Positions 48,565-57,944 are shown, numbered from the stretch's first letter. The stretch is 64,000 bases of DNA from Bacteroides mediterraneensis (GCF_900128455.1 NZ_LT635783.1:1078632-1142631), one strand, 5' to 3'. Notes: generated by a model not told the origin, from the sequence alone. Program-made: numbers and translations.

Positions 48565-49452
48565 ATGAATCCAGCTTTACCTGCTACTAGAAAGCAGAAA
48601 TTATTGAGAGAAACCAAGGATTATTTAATGATTGCTTTGGGGATGATTATGTATGGTATCGGATGGACCGTGTTCTTATTGCCTAGCGACATACCTTCGG
48701 GGGCAGTTCCTGGCATTGCTTCCATCGTTTATTGGGGAACAGGCTTTCCGGTGCAATACACTTATCTGATTATAAACTTCTTGTTGCTTTTGCTTGCCCT
48801 CAAGATTTTGGGACTTAGGTTTTGTCTGAAAACTATTTTTGCGGTTTTCACATTGACCTTTATCTTGAGTGTCATTCAAAAATTCGTATCGGGTCCGTTG
48901 ATTCATGACCAGCCTTTCATGTCGTGTGTGCTGGGAGCTTCTTTCTGTGGGGCCGGCATCGGAGTGGCATTTTCGGCCAATGGAAGTACAGGAGGAACAG
49001 ATATCATTGCGGCTATCGTAAACAAATATCGTGATATTACTTTGGGAAGAGTCATCTTGATTTGTGATATAATCATTATCTCTTCCAGTTATCTGGTTTT
49101 GCATAACTGGGAAAAAGTCGTATATGGATATGTCGTTTTGTTTATTTCCAGCTTTGTTCTTGACCAGGTGGTAAACAGTTCCCGTCAGTCGGTACAGTTC
49201 TTCATTATTTCGAATAAATACGAGGAAATCGGAGCCCGTATCAACAAGGATTTGCACCGTGGAGTAACCTTTATTGACGGGGTGGGATGTTACACCCACA
49301 ATGGAGTAAAAATGATGTTTGTGTTGGCCAAGAAAAGTGAGTCGAGCACGATTTTTCGTCTGATTAAGGATATAGACCCCAAGGCATTTGTGTCACAGAG
49401 TGCGGTAATCGGTGTGTTTGGGGAAGGTTTCGACCGTATCAAAGTCAAATAA
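48565..49452 (+). CDS. YitT family membrane protein (DUF2179)
   Basis: A 295-residue integral membrane protein from ATG 48565. Five helices are seen (about 20-175), including YLMIALGMIMYGIGWTVFLL, a Gly-rich SANGSTGGTDIIAAIVNKYR loop and ILICDIIIISSSYLVL. The C-terminal cytoplasmic DUF2179 domain (QSVQFFIISNKYEEIGARIN, GVKMMFVLAKKSESSTIFRL) has the GlnB-like fold. Members are uncharacterised; some are linked to transport. The gene is 22 bases upstream of a Crp-like regulator. Confidence 0.88.
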   Translation: MNPALPATRKQKLLRETKDYLMIALGMIMYGIGWTVFLLPSDIPSGAVPGIASIVYWGTGFPVQYTYLIINFLLLLLALKILGLRFCLKTIFAVFTLTFILSVIQKFVSGPLIHDQPFMSCVLGASFCGAGIGVAFSANGSTGGTDIIAAIVNKYRDITLGRVILICDIIIISSSYLVLHNWEKVVYGYVVLFISSFVLDQVVNSSRQSVQFFIISNKYEEIGARINKDLHRGVTFIDGVGCYTHNGVKMMFVLAKKSESSTIFRLIKDIDPKAFVSQSAVIGVFGEGFDRIKVK

Positions 49453-49474
49453 AGTTAGAATAAGAGTGAATAGT

Positions 49475-50062
49475 ATGATGACAAATGTAGAAGCAGCCAG
49501 ACTGATGGTGTCCGGGATGAAATGTCTTCTTAACCGGGAACAGCTTCACGAACTGGCTGAGATACTCACTTGTAAGAAATACAAGAAGGGTGAGAGGATA
49601 TTGGATGAAGGTGATGTTTGCCGTTCCATGCTTTATATTGAGAAAGGACTGACTCGTCAATTTTATTTTAAATATGACAAAGATTTGACGGAACACATAG
49701 CCTATGAAGGGGGCGTGGTAATCTGTCTGGAAAGTTATTTGAAAGAAGAGCCTACACGTTTGATGATTGAAACCCTGGAGCCTACCGTTGTGTGGGAGAT
49801 TCCCAAAGATAGATTGGAAATGCTGGCTCAGGAAGATGCGTCAATAGGGGCATGGTATCGCCGGATTTTTGAACTTTCTTTGATTGAATCGCAGGTGAAG
49901 GCAGATACTTTGCGGTTTGAACCTGCCCATGAACGTTATAACAAACTGCTTCAGCTGCACCCGGAAATTTTGAGACGTGCTCCGTTGGTTTACATCGCTT
50001 CTTTGCTGCAGATGACTCCCGAGACATTGAGTCGGGTACGTTCTGCCAGTCTGAACAGCTGA
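49475..50062 (+). CDS. Crp/Fnr family transcriptional regulator
   Basis: A 195-residue protein from ATG 49475 (an ATG at 49478 follows directly). The cyclic nucleotide-binding-like domain spans about residues 10-125 (YKKGERILDEGDVCRSMLYIEKG). The C-terminal helix-turn-helix is short: HPEILRRAPLVYIASLLQMTPETLSRVRS. The PFGERTA-like phosphate loop of Crp is not conserved, so cAMP binding is unlikely. It may act with or on its YitT neighbour. Confidence 0.8.
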   Translation: MMTNVEAARLMVSGMKCLLNREQLHELAEILTCKKYKKGERILDEGDVCRSMLYIEKGLTRQFYFKYDKDLTEHIAYEGGVVICLESYLKEEPTRLMIETLEPTVVWEIPKDRLEMLAQEDASIGAWYRRIFELSLIESQVKADTLRFEPAHERYNKLLQLHPEILRRAPLVYIASLLQMTPETLSRVRSASLNS

Positions 50063-50075
50063 TTTTGAAAAAATA

Positions 50076-50107
50076 AGGAATGGTCTGTTTAGAACAGTAC
50101 CATTCCT
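50076..50107 (-). terminator. Terminator hairpin overlapping the end of the 50089 gene
   Basis: A 9-bp outer stem (50076-50084 with 50099-50107) and a 5-bp inner stem (50085-50089 with 50093-50097) with one bulged T make a long hairpin around a 3-base loop. On the minus strand it is followed by a T-rich tract. The stop codon of the leftward gene lies inside it. It may also end the rightward regulator gene. Confidence 0.75.
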
Positions 50108-51336
50108 GCTTCGATTACCATTTTCTTATCGAAGGCTTGATTACCCTTATAGGTGTGTGTCCATCCGTATCCGCCGGATACGAAAAGGCCGAATTTCTTT
50201 GTCAGACTGTATTCCAGGCTGATGCGAGGTTCCAAGGCATACAGACGGGCCGGAAATCCTTGGTTCTTATTGTCGAGTGATTCAATGTGGTAATATCCGA
50301 TGTCGGCACTGAGGTCGAGTTTCTTTGTCAGGCTGTGATATACACCTGCACGGTAAAATCCACTCACGGAAAGTTTATTGTCTGTACCCAGGTAATAGGC
50401 GCCCGCACCAATCTGTGTATAGGTAAATTTATTCTTGAAGCGAATAGATACACTTCCTTTGTTGGCATTACCTCCTGATACAATCATCTGTACTCTCGTT
50501 GCCGGTTTCAGGTTGATACATCCTATCTGATGTGCTGTACTGTCTGTACTTATGTTAATCAGTCCAATCTGATATCCTCGTGAGTTACTCTTTGTATTGA
50601 CGTTTCCTATTCCTAACTGTACACCTTTATTTTCTACACTGTAGTTCAGCAGGGCACTTTGTACACCTTTGTTTTCCACGCTGACATTTCCCAAAGCTGC
50701 CAGTTGCCATCCTTCGTTGGATTTTCCGGCCACATTTAATAAAGAGGTCAGCTGTACCCCTCTGGAAGAATTGCCAGACACATTCATCAGTCCGCCGACA
50801 ATCAATCCGGCTTGCACATCTTTGCTGACATTGGCCAATCCGGAGATAGCCATTCCTCGCACATCCTCACTGACGTTGACCAGTCCGGCTATAGCCAGAC
50901 CTTTTATGTCTCCTCCAGAGATATTGCCCAATCCGGCAATTGATAGTCCGTAGGCTGAAGTTCCCGTGACGTTGGTCAGACCGGAAAAGATAAATCCGCA
51001 GGCTCTTTTCCCCGTGACATTGGCAATGCCGGAAATCTGGACGCCCGTAGATTTTAATCCGGCCACATTGACCAATCCGGATACCTGCATACCGTATGAA
51101 TTATAGTGCTGCAAGCTTGAGATTACATTGATTCCTAGTCCATTCAGACAAGGATAATTGCTGAATAGTCCCAAATTCAGATATGTTCTTTGAGGAAATT
51201 TCTTTTTGTTGGTGATGTTCAGTGACACATTAGGCCCTTTTTTCAGTACGCTTTTCTGTTCCTTCTGTTGGGCGGATACAGGTGTTCCCGCCAGGAGGCT
51301 TCCCAGCAGGAACACGGATATGAACTTTAATCTCAT
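50089..51336 (-). CDS. LA_2272-type surface repeat protein with tandem 20-residue repeats and barrel-like C-terminus
   Basis: A 415-residue exported protein (signal MRLKFISVFLLGSLLAGTPVSA). Residues about 80-285 are some ten tandem ~20-residue repeats of the pattern G-x-Q-x-SGL-x-NV-x-G (for instance GMQVSGLVNVAGLKS, GVQISGIANVTGKRA, GLAIAGLVNVSEDV), which should form a beta-solenoid. The last ~115 residues look like beta-barrel strands (YTQIGAGAYYLGTD, FGLFVSGGYGWTH) ending in a terminal Phe (AGMVLF). It resembles the LA_2272 surface-repeat group, function unknown. It is five bases downstream of the acyl-CoA ligase gene. Confidence 0.7.
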   Translation of the reverse strand: MRLKFISVFLLGSLLAGTPVSAQQKEQKSVLKKGPNVSLNITNKKKFPQRTYLNLGLFSNYPCLNGLGINVISSLQHYNSYGMQVSGLVNVAGLKSTGVQISGIANVTGKRACGFIFSGLTNVTGTSAYGLSIAGLGNISGGDIKGLAIAGLVNVSEDVRGMAISGLANVSKDVQAGLIVGGLMNVSGNSSRGVQLTSLLNVAGKSNEGWQLAALGNVSVENKGVQSALLNYSVENKGVQLGIGNVNTKSNSRGYQIGLINISTDSTAHQIGCINLKPATRVQMIVSGGNANKGSVSIRFKNKFTYTQIGAGAYYLGTDNKLSVSGFYRAGVYHSLTKKLDLSADIGYYHIESLDNKNQGFPARLYALEPRISLEYSLTKKFGLFVSGGYGWTHTYKGNQAFDKKMVIEAGMVLF

Positions 51337-51341
51337 TGTTG

Positions 51342-53000
51342 TTATTTGACTTCTTGGTAAAGGAAACGTTTGATGCTCTTCTTCGGCGTTTTTTCAAACT
51401 CCTCGGGATAGATTTTGACACGTGCAATCTGTGAATAGGCCGGAAGTTCTGCATTGACAGCCACCCGGTTTTCTTCCATGATTTTTTCGATGTCTTCTTT
51501 GGTCAGTCCTTGTTTGAATGCCTCGTCGAAGTCCGGATAAATCAGAGCGGCCAGCTTGTTGTCGCTTTGCTGGATGACAATGTTTTCGCATACATAAGGA
51601 AGATTGCTTATCTTTTCTTCGATTTCTTCCGGATAGATGTTCTGGCCGGAAGGTCCGAGCAGCATGTTTTTGCTTCGTCCTTTGATGGTGAGATTGCCCT
51701 CCTTGTCCATCACTCCCAAGTCTCCTGTATGCAGCCAGCCTTCGGCATCAATGGCCTGGGCGGTTGATTCCGGGTTCTTGTAGTATCCCAGCATGACATT
51801 TTCTCCTCTTGTGAGAATTTCTCCTACCACGTTTTGTGGGTCGGGACTGTCAATCTTGATTTCCATACGGGGAGCCGCTTTCCCACATGAACCGGGTTTG
51901 TAGCGACGCCAGTCTTCATAACTGATAATAGGGCCACATTCTGTCATTCCGTAACCTACCGTATAAGGGAAATCCAGACTTCTCAACAGACGTTCCACAT
52001 CCTGGTTGAAAGCCGCCCCTCCGATGATGACTTCATAGAAGTTGCCGCCAAAAGCCTGTACCATGTGTTCGCGTACGGCTTCCTTGATTTTATCATTGAT
52101 GAGCGGAACCCTCAGCAGAATCTTCATTTTCAGTGTTTCCAGTTTGGGCAATACGTTCTTCTTGATAATCTTTTCGATGATAAGCGGAACAGAAATCACA
52201 ATGTGGGGTTTCACCTCCGTAAAGGCTTGGAATATGATTTTCGGACTAGGCATACGGGTGAGGAAATAGACGTGACATCCCGCACAGACTTCATAGATGA
52301 ACTCAAAGGCCAGTCCGTACATGTGGGCCATGGGAAGGATGGAGATTACTTTGTTTCCCGGCTGCAAATGCAAAACCTCGAAGGCAAACTGGGTATTGGA
52401 CCACAGGCTGCGATAGGGCAGCATGACGCCTTTGGAAAAACTGGTTGTCCCGGAAGTATAGTTAATCAAGGCCAGTTCTTCAGGAGTATCTCTCCGGTAG
52501 CTGACGTGTTCTTTCCGGAAATTGCGGGGGAACTTCTTTCCGAACATTTCATTCAAGTGTTCCCGGGCATATTCCAGCTGCTTGCTGCGGCAAACCAGCA
52601 GGGTAAAGTCTGTCATCAGAATGATGCCTTCCAGATTGGGCATTTCGCTTTCGTTCAACGACTCCCATACCACGTCGCCCACAAAAAGCAGGCGGGCATC
52701 GGAATGGTTCACGATATTGTGAATGTTGTCTGCCTTGAATTCATGCAGAATCGGAACGGCTACAGCTCCGTAGGTCAGAATGGCCAGAAAGGCGACTCCC
52801 CAGTGCGAACTGTTACGTCCGCACAAGGCCACTTTGTCGCCCGGCTTGATACCGCTTTCTTCCAGCAGGATATGTAGTTTTTCTATTTTACGTGCTACGT
52901 CCTTGTATTGCAGGGTGGCGCCTTTATAATCGGTCAAGGCATCCATGTCCCAATTTGTTTTGATACTGTCCTCAATAAAGGCCAGAAAACTTTTTTCCAT
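51342..53000 (-). CDS. AMP-binding enzyme, long-chain acyl-CoA ligase-like
   Basis: A 552-residue member of the ANL adenylating superfamily. The P-loop-like motif is INYTSGTTSFSKGVMLPYRS, followed by LPMAHMYGLAFEF, VGYGMTECGPIISYEDW, WLHTGDLGVMDKEGNLTIKGR (with the hinge Asp) and the C-terminal catalytic Lys in FEKTPKKSIKRFLY. The best fit is a fatty acid-CoA ligase (AMP-forming). Whether it is a long-chain ligase or an acyl-ACP synthetase cannot be settled by eye. No signal peptide. Confidence 0.88.
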   Translation of the reverse strand: MEKSFLAFIEDSIKTNWDMDALTDYKGATLQYKDVARKIEKLHILLEESGIKPGDKVALCGRNSSHWGVAFLAILTYGAVAVPILHEFKADNIHNIVNHSDARLLFVGDVVWESLNESEMPNLEGIILMTDFTLLVCRSKQLEYAREHLNEMFGKKFPRNFRKEHVSYRRDTPEELALINYTSGTTSFSKGVMLPYRSLWSNTQFAFEVLHLQPGNKVISILPMAHMYGLAFEFIYEVCAGCHVYFLTRMPSPKIIFQAFTEVKPHIVISVPLIIEKIIKKNVLPKLETLKMKILLRVPLINDKIKEAVREHMVQAFGGNFYEVIIGGAAFNQDVERLLRSLDFPYTVGYGMTECGPIISYEDWRRYKPGSCGKAAPRMEIKIDSPDPQNVVGEILTRGENVMLGYYKNPESTAQAIDAEGWLHTGDLGVMDKEGNLTIKGRSKNMLLGPSGQNIYPEEIEEKISNLPYVCENIVIQQSDNKLAALIYPDFDEAFKQGLTKEDIEKIMEENRVAVNAELPAYSQIARVKIYPEEFEKTPKKSIKRFLYQEVK

Positions 53001-53123
53001 ATACTCGTATTTATTGTTTGCACAAAGTTAGCTCATTTGTGCAAAGATACCTTTTTGTTTCAAGTTTCCAAACAAAATAACTCAAAACTATGCGGTCGGG
53101 TATGCATTTAGCAAGGAAATGAG

Positions 53124-54824
53124 TTATTTTACTTTTAATTTCAGAATCTTTCCTCCGTAGGCCGGAAGTTCCGTGCAGACCGGACTGTCCGGAGAGAAGC
53201 AGATGGTTTCCTGTTTCCCAGAGAGCAGGTCCTTGCATCTGCATTTCGGGGAGGGAGTCATTTTCAGGTAATCAAAAGCATGCGGAGGGATGTTGACCCT
53301 AATCTGTGCGGGAACATCTCCGAAGTTTACCATAATCAGCAATACTTCGTTGGCAAATTTCCGTAAGAAGGCATACTGCTTGTGTTCGTTCATCTGCCAT
53401 CCGTTCAGGTTGACATACATCAAATCGAAAAAGTCACCGTCACTGATGGCCGGTTCATTCTGGCAGATGTGCAACACGGTTTCGTAGAAATGCCGCAATT
53501 CCTTTTCTCTTTCATTCAGCAGATGTGTGTTCCAGCGTCCGTGGTTGTTCCAGCGGAAAATACTGTCCACGCACCAATAGTCGAAAATAGTAGTCCGTCC
53601 GTCGCGTCCGCTGAATCCTTCACAGTCCATGCCTTTTTCGCCCAGTTCCTGACCGAAATAGACCATGACCGGATTTTTCCGCAGACAGGCCGAAACGATG
53701 AAAGCCGGGACAGCCTTGAACGGGTCTTCGGCAAAGAAGCCGGAAGCGATACGTTGTTCGTCGTGGTTTTCCAGGAAATTCAGCATGTGGTCCTGAATGT
53801 CGTCCACGCTCTGCCAGCAATGCGTAATGCCGGTGGCTGAGGCATAGCCGCAGGTGATGTTTCTCAGCGTGTCATAAAGGCCCACTTTGTCGTACAAGTA
53901 ATCAAAGTGTCCATTGTGGATATAGTTCCGGTATTCGTTCGGATTATATACCTCGGCAATAAAGATAATATGCGGGTAAGCAGCTTTGATGCGCGGGATG
54001 ACCCATCCCCAGAATTCGCAGGGTACCATCTCTGCCATATCACAGCGGAAACCGTCGATTCCTTTTTCGGCCCAGTAGCTCAGTATCTGCTCCATTTTAT
54101 GCCAGGTGTCGGGAATCGGGTCGAAGTGTCCTCCCGTATGGTTGATGTAATCCACTCCATAGTTCAGTTTGACCGTCTCGTACCAGTCGTTCCGGTTAGG
54201 CCATGGGTCAAAACGGTCGTTTCCGGTAGCCTTTGCCGGCATTTCCTCGTATGTCCCCATTTCCGGATTGTGGAAATCTATTTCTCCTCCTAGTTTCTGT
54301 CCGGGAATATAGTAGAAATTGTTTTGCGGGTTGAAAGCCTGTGTGCAGTCGTCTTCTTCTCCCAGGTCTTTGACTCCCTGTGGCTTGGCGATGGAATGAT
54401 ACTGGCGTGCCACGTGGTTGGGCACGAAATCGATAATCATTTTCAGCCCACATTCATGAGTACGTTTCACCAGCTCCTCGAATTCTTCCATCCGTTTGTC
54501 TACATGTTCGGCCAGGTCGGGGTCTACATCATAGTAATCGCGGATAGCGTAGGGAGAACCTGCTTTTCCTTTTACGATGGAAGGATGATTTTTCGGGATA
54601 CCGTATGCGGTATAATCTGTTTGGGAGGCGTGGGCCAGCAGTCCGGTGTACCAGATATGGGTAGCCCCCAGTTTCTTGATTTCATGCAAAGCCTGTTTGG
54701 TGAAATCTTTCATTTTCCCGCATCCGTTTGTGGCCAAATCCCCATCGGGCTGGCAAGTCTTGTTTTGGTTGCCGAACAGTCGGGTAAATACCTGATAGAT
54801 AATGATTTTTTTTGTCGTTTCCAT
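53124..54824 (-). CDS. Alpha-amylase family glycoside hydrolase (GH13)
   Basis: A 566-residue GH13 enzyme without a signal peptide, so cytoplasmic. The conserved regions are MIIDFVPNHVARQ (region I), GIDGFRCDMAEMVP with the nucleophile Asp (region II), IIFIAEVYNP with the acid/base Glu (region III) and FLENHDEQRIA with the third Asp (region IV). It starts KKIIIYQVFTRLFGNQN, and the C-terminal beta-sandwich is short (LPAYGGKILKLKVK). It probably acts on maltodextrins or internal glycogen-like glucans. Confidence 0.9.
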   Translation of the reverse strand: METTKKIIIYQVFTRLFGNQNKTCQPDGDLATNGCGKMKDFTKQALHEIKKLGATHIWYTGLLAHASQTDYTAYGIPKNHPSIVKGKAGSPYAIRDYYDVDPDLAEHVDKRMEEFEELVKRTHECGLKMIIDFVPNHVARQYHSIAKPQGVKDLGEEDDCTQAFNPQNNFYYIPGQKLGGEIDFHNPEMGTYEEMPAKATGNDRFDPWPNRNDWYETVKLNYGVDYINHTGGHFDPIPDTWHKMEQILSYWAEKGIDGFRCDMAEMVPCEFWGWVIPRIKAAYPHIIFIAEVYNPNEYRNYIHNGHFDYLYDKVGLYDTLRNITCGYASATGITHCWQSVDDIQDHMLNFLENHDEQRIASGFFAEDPFKAVPAFIVSACLRKNPVMVYFGQELGEKGMDCEGFSGRDGRTTIFDYWCVDSIFRWNNHGRWNTHLLNEREKELRHFYETVLHICQNEPAISDGDFFDLMYVNLNGWQMNEHKQYAFLRKFANEVLLIMVNFGDVPAQIRVNIPPHAFDYLKMTPSPKCRCKDLLSGKQETICFSPDSPVCTELPAYGGKILKLKVK

Positions 54825-54850
54825 AATGAGTCCTTTCTTTGTGGTTGATA

Positions 54851-54924
54851 AAAAGAAAAAGCACGAATTATACGCTTCAGCACGGATGTATGAAAAGGAT
54901 CCGCCGGTTTCGTATAATTCGTGC
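54851..54924 (-). terminator. Long inverted-repeat terminator of fabD
   Basis: Perfect 14-bp arms (54861-54874 with 54911-54924) enclose a 36-base apical region; the minus strand then has a T-rich tract (complement of 54851-54860). It lies 23 bases beyond the fabD stop. Confidence 0.75.
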
Positions 54925-54946
54925 CTGTGTCAGACTGATTGTCTGA

Positions 54947-55834
54947 TTATGCAATTCCGTGTGCGTTGACTTCTTTGTTGATTTTCTTGATTAATCCTTG
55001 CAGTACGGCGCCCGGACCACATTCTGTAAAGTCGTCCGCTCCGTCGGCAATCATCTGCTGTACGGTCTGTGTCCAGCGTACAGAAGCAGTAAGCTGTGCT
55101 ACCAGGTTCTTCTTGATTTCAGCAGGGTCTGTATGAGGAAGAGCGTCTACATTCTGGTAAATCGGGCATTTCGGGGTGTGGAACTCCGTGGCGTTGATGG
55201 CAGCTTCCAGTTCTACCTTGGCAGGGTCCATGAGTGGAGAGTGGAAAGCACCGCCCACTTTCAACGGAAGGGCACGTTTGGCACCGGCGGCTTTCATCAG
55301 TTCACAAGCCTTGTTGATGCCTTCGATGCTTCCTGAAATGACAATCTGTCCCGGGCAGTTGTAGTTGGCTGCCACGCAAACTTCTCCTTCTGCCGCAACC
55401 GAAGCGCAGATTTCTTCTACCTTTTCATCCGGCAAAGCAATGATGGCCGCCATGGTAGAAGGCTGGGCTTCGCAGGCTTTCTGCATGGCCATGGCACGAG
55501 CATACACCAGTTTCAGTCCGTCTTCGAATGACAAGGCTCCGGCAGCTACCAGGGCAGAGAATTCACCCAAGGAGTGTCCGGCGGTCATTTCCGGCTGGAA
55601 GGCGTCTCCCATGCACAAGGCAGAGATGACAGAGTGAAGGAATACGGCGGGCTGGGTTACCTTTGTCTGACGCAAATCTTCGTCGGTACCTTCGAACATG
55701 ATGTCGGTGATGCGGTAACCCAAAATATCATTGGCTTTCTCAAATAATTCTTTGGCAAGTGGAGACGTTTCGTACAGGTCTTTTCCCATACCTACGAACT
55801 GGGCTCCTTGTCCGGGAAATACAAATGCTTTCAT
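54947..55834 (-). CDS. fabD: Malonyl-CoA:ACP transacylase
   Basis: A 295-residue cytoplasmic enzyme with the start KAFVFPGQGAQFVGMGKDLY, the nucleophile Ser88 in AGHSLGEFSAL, Arg in KLVYARAMAMQKAC, and the catalytic His in GGAFHSPLM. It transfers malonyl groups from CoA to acyl carrier protein for fatty-acid synthesis. A -7 TACCTTTG lies at 55864-55871. The hairpin at 54861-54924 follows, so fabD is a single unit here rather than in a fab cluster. Confidence 0.96.
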   Translation of the reverse strand: MKAFVFPGQGAQFVGMGKDLYETSPLAKELFEKANDILGYRITDIMFEGTDEDLRQTKVTQPAVFLHSVISALCMGDAFQPEMTAGHSLGEFSALVAAGALSFEDGLKLVYARAMAMQKACEAQPSTMAAIIALPDEKVEEICASVAAEGEVCVAANYNCPGQIVISGSIEGINKACELMKAAGAKRALPLKVGGAFHSPLMDPAKVELEAAINATEFHTPKCPIYQNVDALPHTDPAEIKKNLVAQLTASVRWTQTVQQMIADGADDFTECGPGAVLQGLIKKINKEVNAHGIA

Positions 55835-55863
55835 ATTTTCTTCGTTGTTTAAGTTATTGTCTG

Positions 55864-55871
55864 CAAAGGTA
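55864..55871 (-). promoter_or_regulatory. -7 promoter element of fabD
   Basis: Minus-strand TACCTTTG matches TAnnTTTG, 29 bases upstream of the ATG; no TTTG at -33. Confidence 0.5.
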
Positions 55872-55888
55872 ATGATTCTTTTGACATA

Positions 55889-56722
55889 TTACTCATTTTT
55901 GTCGAAAATGTGCATAGGCACAGGCGAATAGAAGTGGTTCAACGGGCCGTGTCCGTGTCCGATGCAGACGTCCTTTCCAGATTCGATGCCTAAATAGACA
56001 TATTGTTTGGCTTTTTCTACTGCACAGGCAACAGACTCACCCAGAGCCAGATATGTGGCGATGGCCGAGGATAGTGTACAGCCCGTGCCGTGGGTGTTAC
56101 GGCTTTCTACCTTCGGGGCAGTGAACAGGTGTGGAACGTTTTCATCGGTTGTCTGAAGTACATCGCACATTTCTCCACCGTCCAGATGTCCTCCCTTGAT
56201 GAGTACGCCTTTGCAACCCAGTTCCAGCATTTTTTTAGCCTGTCGTTTCATGTCTTCGACGGTATTGATTTTTTGTCCGGCCAGTATTTCGGCCTCGCTC
56301 AGGTTCGGCGTGATGAGGGTGGCCAAAGGGATTAACCGGGTCGTGATGGCTTCTATGGCTTCGTCTTCCATCAGTTTGCATCCGCTGGTCGATACCATGA
56401 CGGGGTCGAATACCACGAACCGCGGGCGGTATTTCTGGAGTGATTCTGCAATGACCTCTACAATTTCCGTGTCGTTAATCATCCCAATCTTGATGGCTTG
56501 CGGGCGGATGTCCTCCATGACGGCCTCGATTTGTCCTTTCACGTAGGCAGGAGGTACGGGATGGATGCCCGTCACTCCGCAGGTGTTTTGTACGGTAATG
56601 GCCGTGATGGCACTGGCCGCGTAGGCGCCCAGTGCAGAAATGGCTTTGATGTCGGCTTGGATGCCCGCTCCACCGCTACAGTCGGAACCGGCGATGGTCA
56701 GTATACAGGGGTAAGTTCTCAT
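55889..56722 (-). CDS. thiD: Hydroxymethylpyrimidine/phosphomethylpyrimidine kinase
   Basis: A 277-residue ribokinase-fold enzyme from the ATG at 56720-56722 (the GTG at 56743 coincides with the -7 box). It opens CILTIAGSDCSGGAGIQADI, has VFDPVMVSTSGCKLMEDEAI, LITPNLSEAEIL and the anion-hole/catalytic segment RNTHGTGCTLSSAIATYLA with the base Cys/Asp region. It phosphorylates HMP twice for thiamine synthesis. No thiE fusion is present. Confidence 0.94.
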   Translation of the reverse strand: MRTYPCILTIAGSDCSGGAGIQADIKAISALGAYAASAITAITVQNTCGVTGIHPVPPAYVKGQIEAVMEDIRPQAIKIGMINDTEIVEVIAESLQKYRPRFVVFDPVMVSTSGCKLMEDEAIEAITTRLIPLATLITPNLSEAEILAGQKINTVEDMKRQAKKMLELGCKGVLIKGGHLDGGEMCDVLQTTDENVPHLFTAPKVESRNTHGTGCTLSSAIATYLALGESVACAVEKAKQYVYLGIESGKDVCIGHGHGPLNHFYSPVPMHIFDKNE

Positions 56723-56742
56723 TTTCAGTAGATAATTTTTCA

Positions 56743-56781
56743 CAAAGATAGGAAATATTCAAAATTAATCACTTAACTTTG
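56743..56781. promoter_or_regulatory. Divergent -7 elements for thiD and manC
   Basis: TATCTTTG on the minus strand (56743-56750) faces thiD; TAACTTTG on the plus strand (56774-56781) faces the guanylyltransferase, 24 bases before its ATG. Neither has a clear TTTG -33 box, and the two promoters overlap in their upstream regions. Confidence 0.55.
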
Positions 56782-56805
56782 CGTAGTTACCAAGAAAAGT
56801 TTGTT

Positions 56806-57870
56806 ATGAATCCGACGAATAATCATGTGGTCATTATGGCTGGAGGCATAGGCAGTCGCTTTTGGCCGATGAGCAGCCCGGAAATGCCCAAGCAGTTTAT
56901 CGATGTGCTGGGTTGTGGGCGTACGCTCATCCAACTGACCGTAGATCGTTTTAAAGATGTCTGCCTGCCTGAGAATATATGGGTTGTCACTTCAGCCAAA
57001 TATGCGGAAATCGTCAAGGAGCAGTTGCCCGAAGTGTCCCAGGAACATATCTTGCTTGAACCTTGCCGCCGGAATACGGCTCCCTGCATTGCCTATGTGA
57101 GCTGGAAAATCAAGGCCCGTAATCCCAAGGCAAATATCGTAGTGACCCCCAGTGATCATATTGTGATGAACGTGCGCGAGTTTGACCGCGTCGTGACTTC
57201 GGCCATGAAGTTTACGGCCGACTCAGACGCCATTGTGACATTGGGAATGAAGGCTACCCGTCCGGAAACAGGTTACGGGTACATTGAGGCCGATTTGTCG
57301 ATGGCCTGCCCTTCGAACAAGGAAATTTACCGCGTGGATGCTTTTCGGGAAAAGCCGGATTTGGCTACAGCCGAACGCTACTTGCAGCGGAACAACTATT
57401 TCTGGAATGCAGGTATCTTTGTATGGAATGTCAACACGATTGTCAATGCCATCCGGGTGTATCAGCCGGTAATGGCCAAGATATTCGAACGTCTGTTCCC
57501 GTATTTCTATACCGACAAGGAGCAGGAAATGGTGGACGAACTGTTTCCTACCTGTGAGAATATCTCCGTGGACTACGCCATTATGGAGAAAGCGGACGAG
57601 ATTTATGTCTTCCCGGCCTCTTTCGGCTGGAGTGATTTAGGCACGTGGGGTTCGCTTCATGAAAACTCCAAGCGCGATGCCCATAACAACGTGTGCATCG
57701 GTCCGGACATCCGTATGTACGAATCACGCAACTGCGTGGTACATGCCACTCAGGAAAAGAGAGTGGTGGTACAAGGACTCGACGGATATATTGTGGCTGA
57801 AAAGAACAACACCTTGCTGGTCTGCCGTTTGTCGGAAGAACAACGTATCAAGGAATTCTCCGCTGAATAA
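56806..57870 (+). CDS. manC: Mannose-1-phosphate guanylyltransferase
   Basis: A 354-residue nucleotidyltransferase from ATG 56806. It starts HVVIMAGGIGSRFWPMSSPEMPKQF, the GDP-mannose pyrophosphorylase signature with the Lys of the activator loop, followed by LEPCRRNTAPCIAYVSW, VVTPSDHIV, GYGYIEAD, FREKPDLATAERYLQ and SFGWSDLGTWGSL. It makes GDP-mannose, the precursor of GDP-fucose and of mannose in surface polysaccharides. It lacks the C-terminal phosphomannose isomerase domain, so it is the short, single-function type. Confidence 0.92.
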   Translation: MNPTNNHVVIMAGGIGSRFWPMSSPEMPKQFIDVLGCGRTLIQLTVDRFKDVCLPENIWVVTSAKYAEIVKEQLPEVSQEHILLEPCRRNTAPCIAYVSWKIKARNPKANIVVTPSDHIVMNVREFDRVVTSAMKFTADSDAIVTLGMKATRPETGYGYIEADLSMACPSNKEIYRVDAFREKPDLATAERYLQRNNYFWNAGIFVWNVNTIVNAIRVYQPVMAKIFERLFPYFYTDKEQEMVDELFPTCENISVDYAIMEKADEIYVFPASFGWSDLGTWGSLHENSKRDAHNNVCIGPDIRMYESRNCVVHATQEKRVVVQGLDGYIVAEKNNTLLVCRLSEEQRIKEFSAE

Positions 57871-57889
57871 TAATATAAGATAAGGATAA

Positions 57890-57930
57890 AAAAAGGGACA
57901 CCCGTAACGAGTTGTCCCTTTTTCTTTTAT
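57890..57930 (+). terminator. Bidirectional terminator between manC and tpx
   Basis: An 11-bp stem (57890-57900 with 57913-57923) and 12-base loop have an A run on the left and a T run on the right, so it can end both the rightward manC and the leftward tpx transcripts. Confidence 0.85.
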
Positions 57931-57944
57931 ATAATTCCTTATTT

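Noticed and set aside
54861..54924. Inverted repeats of an insertion sequence
   Set aside because: The 14-bp arms enclose only 36 bases, contain no ORF and are followed by a T tract beyond the fabD stop, so a terminator fits better.
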